Source of the DNA: Nageia nagi
Lineage: Eukaryota; Pinophyta
Direction of reading: 5' to 3'
Length of the DNA stretch: 64,000 nt
Assembly: GCA_050084985.1 (NCBI GenBank)
Contig: JBITNC010000001.1
Location: 70,990,001-71,054,000, forward strand
Of the stretch, positions 59,276-64,000 are shown one piece after another. Every line of letters begins with the position of its first letter. Within the stretch, counting starts at the first letter, position 1. Position numbers and translations under genes: made by a program. The notes under the pieces are model-generated. The model ran no database searches. It was not told the origin of the DNA and saw only the letters and a list, made by a program, of their open reading frames with translations.

Positions 59276-60203
59276 GATTTTGGAAGACTTATATTTTATA
59301 CTATTTGATGTATTATGAAAAGTTGTATTGTAAATGTTTATATGGGTATGAAGAAGAAACATTATTACACATTGTATTTTGATAAAAATAATGCAATGCA
59401 AACATACAATGCTCATTTCTTATGATAATGTTATTTCTTTACATTCATTGACAATGATGTAATTATTGAATGGGGATGTTTTTATTTTATTACAAGTTAA
59501 ATCAATGTTTTGTATTTTATAATTAATTAAATAATGGTGCAATGATCTTAAGTAGTAAAACTCCCTTGCTTATAAGTATTTGACTTGGGAAAATAGTTGG
59601 GTCGAGAAGACCTAATTAATGAATTTAAGAGATAATCCTTATCTCGATGGGGTTAGTGATTTATAAATCACTTGGAAAAGTGGTTTAGGGTTTTGTTATA
59701 AAAGTTAAACCCAAATTAAATGATTTGATAAAAATTGATTTGGGAGCAAGATTTTCTTGACAAGTTAGGTTGTGATAATCAAGATATCTCCAACTTAGTG
59801 TAAATGGATCTTGAAACTATCATTGTGATATGAAGATGATGTGACATGCAAAGTTAGGCATACAAGTTCATCATGATATCACTATGTTCAAGATGAGATG
59901 CTTCTTATGAAGTTTGGTATAGAGGTATCTTAAGGAACATAATAAATAAGCCACAAGAAGTTGATTAACAAAGTTAGATCAACAAGGTCTAATAACAACC
60001 TAGAAGAGTTCTAAACTCACATATGGTTGACTTGAAAGTGTTGCTAAAGCAAATTCTATACAAAAAATTATCCCAAGATACTTTCAAGATATTTTTTAAC
60101 ACATTCGAGATGATGTCAAGTGCACTTATTTAATACTAGTTTAAAAAATAATTATGCTAACTGCTTAAGGGGTTAAGTTGGGTGTTAAAGTTGGGATCTT
60201 ACA
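59276..60203 (+). repeat. Probable 5' LTR of a gypsy-like element
   Basis: Begins TGTTGGAAATG and ends GGGATCTTACA right before a primer site. The right edge is well supported by the primer site. The left edge is only the best TG candidate, and no second LTR is visible in the window. Confidence 0.45.
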
Positions 60204-60205
60204 TC

Positions 60206-60218
60206 TGGTATTGGAGCC
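60206..60218 (+). other. Primer binding site of the gypsy-like element
   Basis: TGGTATTGGAGCC, two changes from the initiator tRNA-Met site, 2 bp after the presumed LTR end. Confidence 0.6.
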
Positions 60219-60429
60219 TAGGTTGTAGAACTTTATGTATGAAAACTATTTTGTTATGAGCATGAAAACAAAATCAAACCTAATAAACAAATTATATCTA
60301 GTGCTTAGGTAAATGCCTTCCTAGAAATGTGTACAAGATGACTTGATTAGCACTAGACAAACTTGTTATGCATGTAGCATGTTTAGTATATGTAGAGAAT
60401 ATCCTAAATTTTTTTTTATGTAGGTTTGA

Positions 60430-61376
60430 ATCTCGATTTGGAAAGCGTTATCAAATCTATGCAAGATAAAGTAACTCAATAAGAGAAAATTATGCAAAGT
60501 CAACAACCAAAGCTATAAGCTTTGAGAAATAGTGAATATAAAAAACCTATTCAATTTTAAAACATGCAAGGAAGTGAATCCCATATTTGCAAAGATATCA
60601 AGAAAACCCCTACAATTAAATTTACTAGAGAAGAAGATGTTGAGGTAGTCAAAGCTTGGATTAGAGAGCTCCATAATCATTTTTGCTCCAAAAATTGTAT
60701 AAATTTTCAAAAATAATGTGGGTAGTTTTTCTTTTGAGAGGATCAGCCTTGGAATGGTGAGAAGATTGCCTTATAGAAAAAGAAGTAGAGGTAGTGGATG
60801 TACCATGGGAAGACTTTGATTTTTTTTCAAAAGATAATATTTGCTAAAAAGTTTTCTCTTAGTAAAATTATATGAATTTGACATGTTATGTCAAGGTGAT
60901 ATGATAGTAGTGCAATACCATATATTTTTATTAGGCTACTAAAATATGTTCATAATATAGCTAAAAACCTAGAGGAAAAATGTATAGGTTCATCAATGGA
61001 CTAAACATCAAGTGATGAACAACAATGAACATATTAAAGCCTAAGACACTACAAAAAGCTTATGAATGGACCAAAAAAGAAGAATAAAACTTGAGAACTA
61101 ATAAGACTTTCAACATAAAAGCTACATAAATTTTTAAAGGGAAAGATATAGGAAAGTGTAAGATCCCTATAAACAACATATGTAAAGTTCAAAATCAACT
61201 TAAGAAATAAAAGAATGTGATTCAAGGAAACTAAAAATAAAATGAAAAGAAAATAAATTAAGGACTTCGATAATAAAAAGATGTCATTGCACAAAAAGAA
61301 CAAGGATATGGAAAAGAACCAAAGAGAGGATGTTATATATGTGGAGGAACTCATTTTGTAAGTAAATGCTCTTAAC
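60430..61376 (+). pseudogene. Decayed Ty3/gypsy-type gag
   Basis: Fragments in the expected order for a gypsy capsid gene: VVKAWIRELHNHF near 60646, LLRGSALEW at 60731-60757, WEDFDFFS near 60808, and the knuckle CYICGGTHFVSKC at 61331-61369 with CX2CX3HX4C spacing typical of gypsy gag. A stop follows directly. Many stops lie in between. No protease or polymerase could be recognised downstream, so the element is truncated or too decayed to read. Confidence 0.65.
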
Positions 61377-61379
61377 ATA

Positions 61380-62680
61380 TAATTAATATTTAATATGAGG
61401 ACAAGGAGATCTAAAGATTTGAGCTACACCATATATGTTTTAAGGTAATATTTTAATGTAATTTTGTGTTGTTATAAAGAGCTTATTTCTTTTTAAAATG
61501 GAAAGGCTAAGGATATTAGATGAGAAAGGGAGTTAAGTTTTGATTCAAGGCAAGTCTATACCCTAAAAAAATAAATCTTATTTGGGAAAATATCAAGCAC
61601 ACTGGAAAAAATCCTTAGAACAAACTTTATGAATATTGATAAAGAAAGCAAAGGCATGTGTATGTGATAAGAAAAAAAAACTATGTTTCTAAACACCTGA
61701 AATCCTTTCTCCCATGTACTAAACACACTCAAAGGATTTAGAATCTTACAAGAATTTCAAATATGATATAATATGTGCTTCAAACTTCGAAACATGATCA
61801 AGAATGTGTGAATTATTAGTGTATATCCTACAAATGAGCCTTGACACCTGTAGATATATGAGAAAAAGGCCCTAGATGCAAACTAATGTGTATGGGGACC
61901 TCCAACTTGAGACCCTTAAGGAACTCAAGAAAGCATGAGGTGAGTTTCCTCATCCCAAATGGTCATGGAGGAATATAATATAATTATACCTATGATGCAA
62001 TGTGCATATGACTATTTGAGATTTCAAATAATTAAAATGATACAAAAAGAAATGTAGATAGACATATCAAATGATATAGCAATTTTAGTATTCAAACCTT
62101 AAAAAACCTAAGTAGAATCAATAAACCTTAAATATCTTATATCCTAAGTATCCAAGTATATCTATTTGATATAAATTGATTTGTGACCATAAATCTATCA
62201 AATGAATTCATAAAAAATGTAATCTAATATGAAATTTAGCTTAAAATTATGTTACATGCACCACGCCTGTTAGCATAATTGAGAAAGTAAATAAATGAGC
62301 AAGAGAGAGGGAATTATAATTCCACTTTGACATGTATAATTCACCCATAACTTAAGTTATGTATCTAGGAAAATCCCTTTTTGTACATTATAAACCTTTA
62401 AGTAAATTAATCTCCTTTTGCATATTTAAGTGAATGTTAGCTCTTTTAGTAAATCGTTAACTCTTTTGAATATTTTAGTAATAGATTTTTAGTATTTTGA
62501 TAATGGATTTAAATCCATATAATAAATAAAACCATGAATTAAATATGTACAATGATAATAATCCATTCATTCCAAAAAGTATTTTTTTGGGTATCTACAT
62601 TTTGCCCATGTTGGATTGAGTCTTTCGTAAGAAAAACTTGGTCCAAAAAGTGAAGAAAAATATGTATTTTGCAACAATCA
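61380..62680. other. AT-rich DNA, no gene seen
   Basis: May include unreadable remains of the gypsy-like element. Nothing else supported. Confidence 0.5.
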
Positions 62681-62689
62681 TAATTACAA

Positions 62690-63560
62690 CCAATTTGAAT
62701 AGAAATTCAAACAATCTACCTTTGAACAATGCAAAATTTAAATAAACTTTTGAACAATCTACCTTTGAACAATGTGAATCTTAGCAAGGTAATTTTAAAT
62801 AATTTGAATCTAAGAAATCTGAGAAATTTAGTGACATGCACTGTAGGTATGTAGACTTACTAAGAAAATTTTGAATCTAAGCAGTTTGAGCAATTTTAAA
62901 AATTTGAATCTGAGCAAGTTGATTTTAAATAATTTGAATTTGAGCAATCTGAGCAATTTAGAATATGATCAATTTAGTAAAATATACATGTAAGTATGTA
63001 GAATTACTAGTAAGTGCATAGACTTATTAAGAAAATTTTGAATATGAGCAATTTTAAAAATTTGAATATGAGCAATCTGAGCAATTTTGAAAATTTGAAT
63101 CTAAGCAATCTAAGTAATTTTAAAAATTTGAATCTTACTAATTTAGTAAAATGTGCTTATAATACATGGACTTACTAAGACAATTTTAGTAATGTGCCTT
63201 AGAATTTAGAAAATTTGAACAAATATATGAACAATTTGAATGAAATTTTGAGCAATGAGCCTTTGAATGATTTTGAATAAGTTAAAAAATTGAATAATAA
63301 GCTTTTGAACAATATCATTTGAAGGGTGATTATACTTAATTATGCTACAAATTCACATATTTTTGTAAAATGTGCCTATAAGTATATAAATTTATTAGTA
63401 AGTACATAGACTTAATAAGAAAATTTTAGTAATGTGCCATATAATTTAGAAAATTTGAATAAAGATTTGAACAATTTGAGTGAAATTTTGAGCAATGAGC
63501 CTTTGAACAATTTTGAATAACTTGAAAAAAATTAAACAAGAAGATTTTGAATAAAATTTG
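62690..63560. repeat. Irregular AT-rich tandem repeat field
   Basis: Many variants of AATTTGAATCTGAGCAAT, plus a longer block with ACTTACTAAGAAAATTTT recurring near 62858, 63022, 63166 and 63406. Segments 63182-63290 and 63418-63530 are about 90 percent alike with a period near 236 bp. Noncoding. Confidence 0.8.
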
Positions 63561-64000
63561 AACTTTTAACTATATGCTTGTGTGTATTTTTGAATGTTCT
63601 TTTGTGTGTTTTTGAAGTTTACAATTTTTTTTTGCAAAATCATATGAATGTGCAACATAATTATAAAAAAAATGATTTTTTTTTCGAAAAAAACATTTAA
63701 ATGTACAACATAATTAAGTGTAACCCCCCCTCGAATGATATTGGGTTGATCAAACCTAATAGAAGGTCAATGAAAGATCATTCGAAAGGCAAGATTTGTG
63801 TGAATTAAACTAGTAATATAGGAAACAATATACCCCAAGCCAACATCAAGGGACAAAACTAAGATAAAAATATATTTTAGCATATTTTTTAGCAACTTTT
63901 TTTTCCTAAATGAAACATGATCATGTTTAGGATTTGACCCTAAAATGTGGTCATGTTTTGACCTTGACCCATTTAAAACAAAAGGCATTGTAATTTAGAT
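63561..64000. other. AT-rich DNA, no gene seen
   Basis: No motif recognised. ATCATGTTTAGGATTTGACCC and GGTCATGTTTTGACCTTGACCC near 63918-63970 form a small imperfect direct repeat. Confidence 0.5.

Noticed and set aside
61049-61378. Minus-strand frame of 109 residues, hydrophobic
   Set aside because: It is the complement of the A-rich gypsy-type gag with its zinc knuckle on the + strand, and has no recognised domain.

Overview
This is a strongly AT-rich stretch of nuclear DNA from a land plant with a large, repeat-laden genome. The plant assignment rests on three things: Ty1/copia elements primed by initiator-tRNA-Met-type sites, a plant L1-like LINE, and captured fragments of a plant-type phosphatidylserine synthase and of a PLS-type pentatricopeptide repeat (PPR) gene. 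The species cannot be told from the sequence. No intact host gene is visible. At best there is one candidate first exon at 51786-51868.

Layout, left to right. 1-2403 is AT-rich and unassigned, with a tRNA-Gln-like relic and a SINE-like segment. 2409-7733 is an old, decayed copia element on the + strand. 7868-16142 is a second old copia element on the - strand. 17547-44727 is a younger + strand copia element with two 483-bp LTRs, TATA boxes, PBS, PPT and a perfect AAATT target duplication. Its gag-pol is split near codon 421 by an 18.5-kb insertion. The insertion (22180-40665, - strand) is flanked by a perfect CAGTA duplication and comes from the same broad family. It is not a simple element but a head-to-tail dimer, LTR-internal-LTR-internal-LTR, with 9.0-kb repeat units. 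47892-48386 is a solo LTR related to the 7868-16142 element, with perfect GATTA duplications. 49532-50336 is a non-autonomous Mutator-like DNA element with 9-bp duplications. 52021-57180 is a 5'-truncated LINE on the - strand. 59276-61376 is the 5' part of a decayed Ty3/gypsy-like element. 62690-63560 is a field of irregular AT-rich tandem repeats.

The copia family at 17547-44727 has an unusual architecture. A leader of 2.9-3.6 kb lies between PBS and gag, and a 0.9-1.0 kb tail between pol and PPT holds seven to nine copies of a 49-bp motif. The leader carries PPR gene fragments. In the dimer only, it also carries an antisense, intron-free fragment of phosphatidylserine synthase 1 joined to a second, unidentified coding fragment. 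All gag-pol copies are broken, mostly by single C-to-T type nonsense changes in otherwise open frames.

Relative ages from LTR comparison by eye: the dimer's outermost LTRs differ at about 3 of 472 positions and the surrounding element's LTRs at about 11 of 483, which agrees with the nesting order. The two internal regions of the dimer differ from each other by roughly 2.5 percent, more than its outer LTRs. The dimer therefore probably joined two already different copies.
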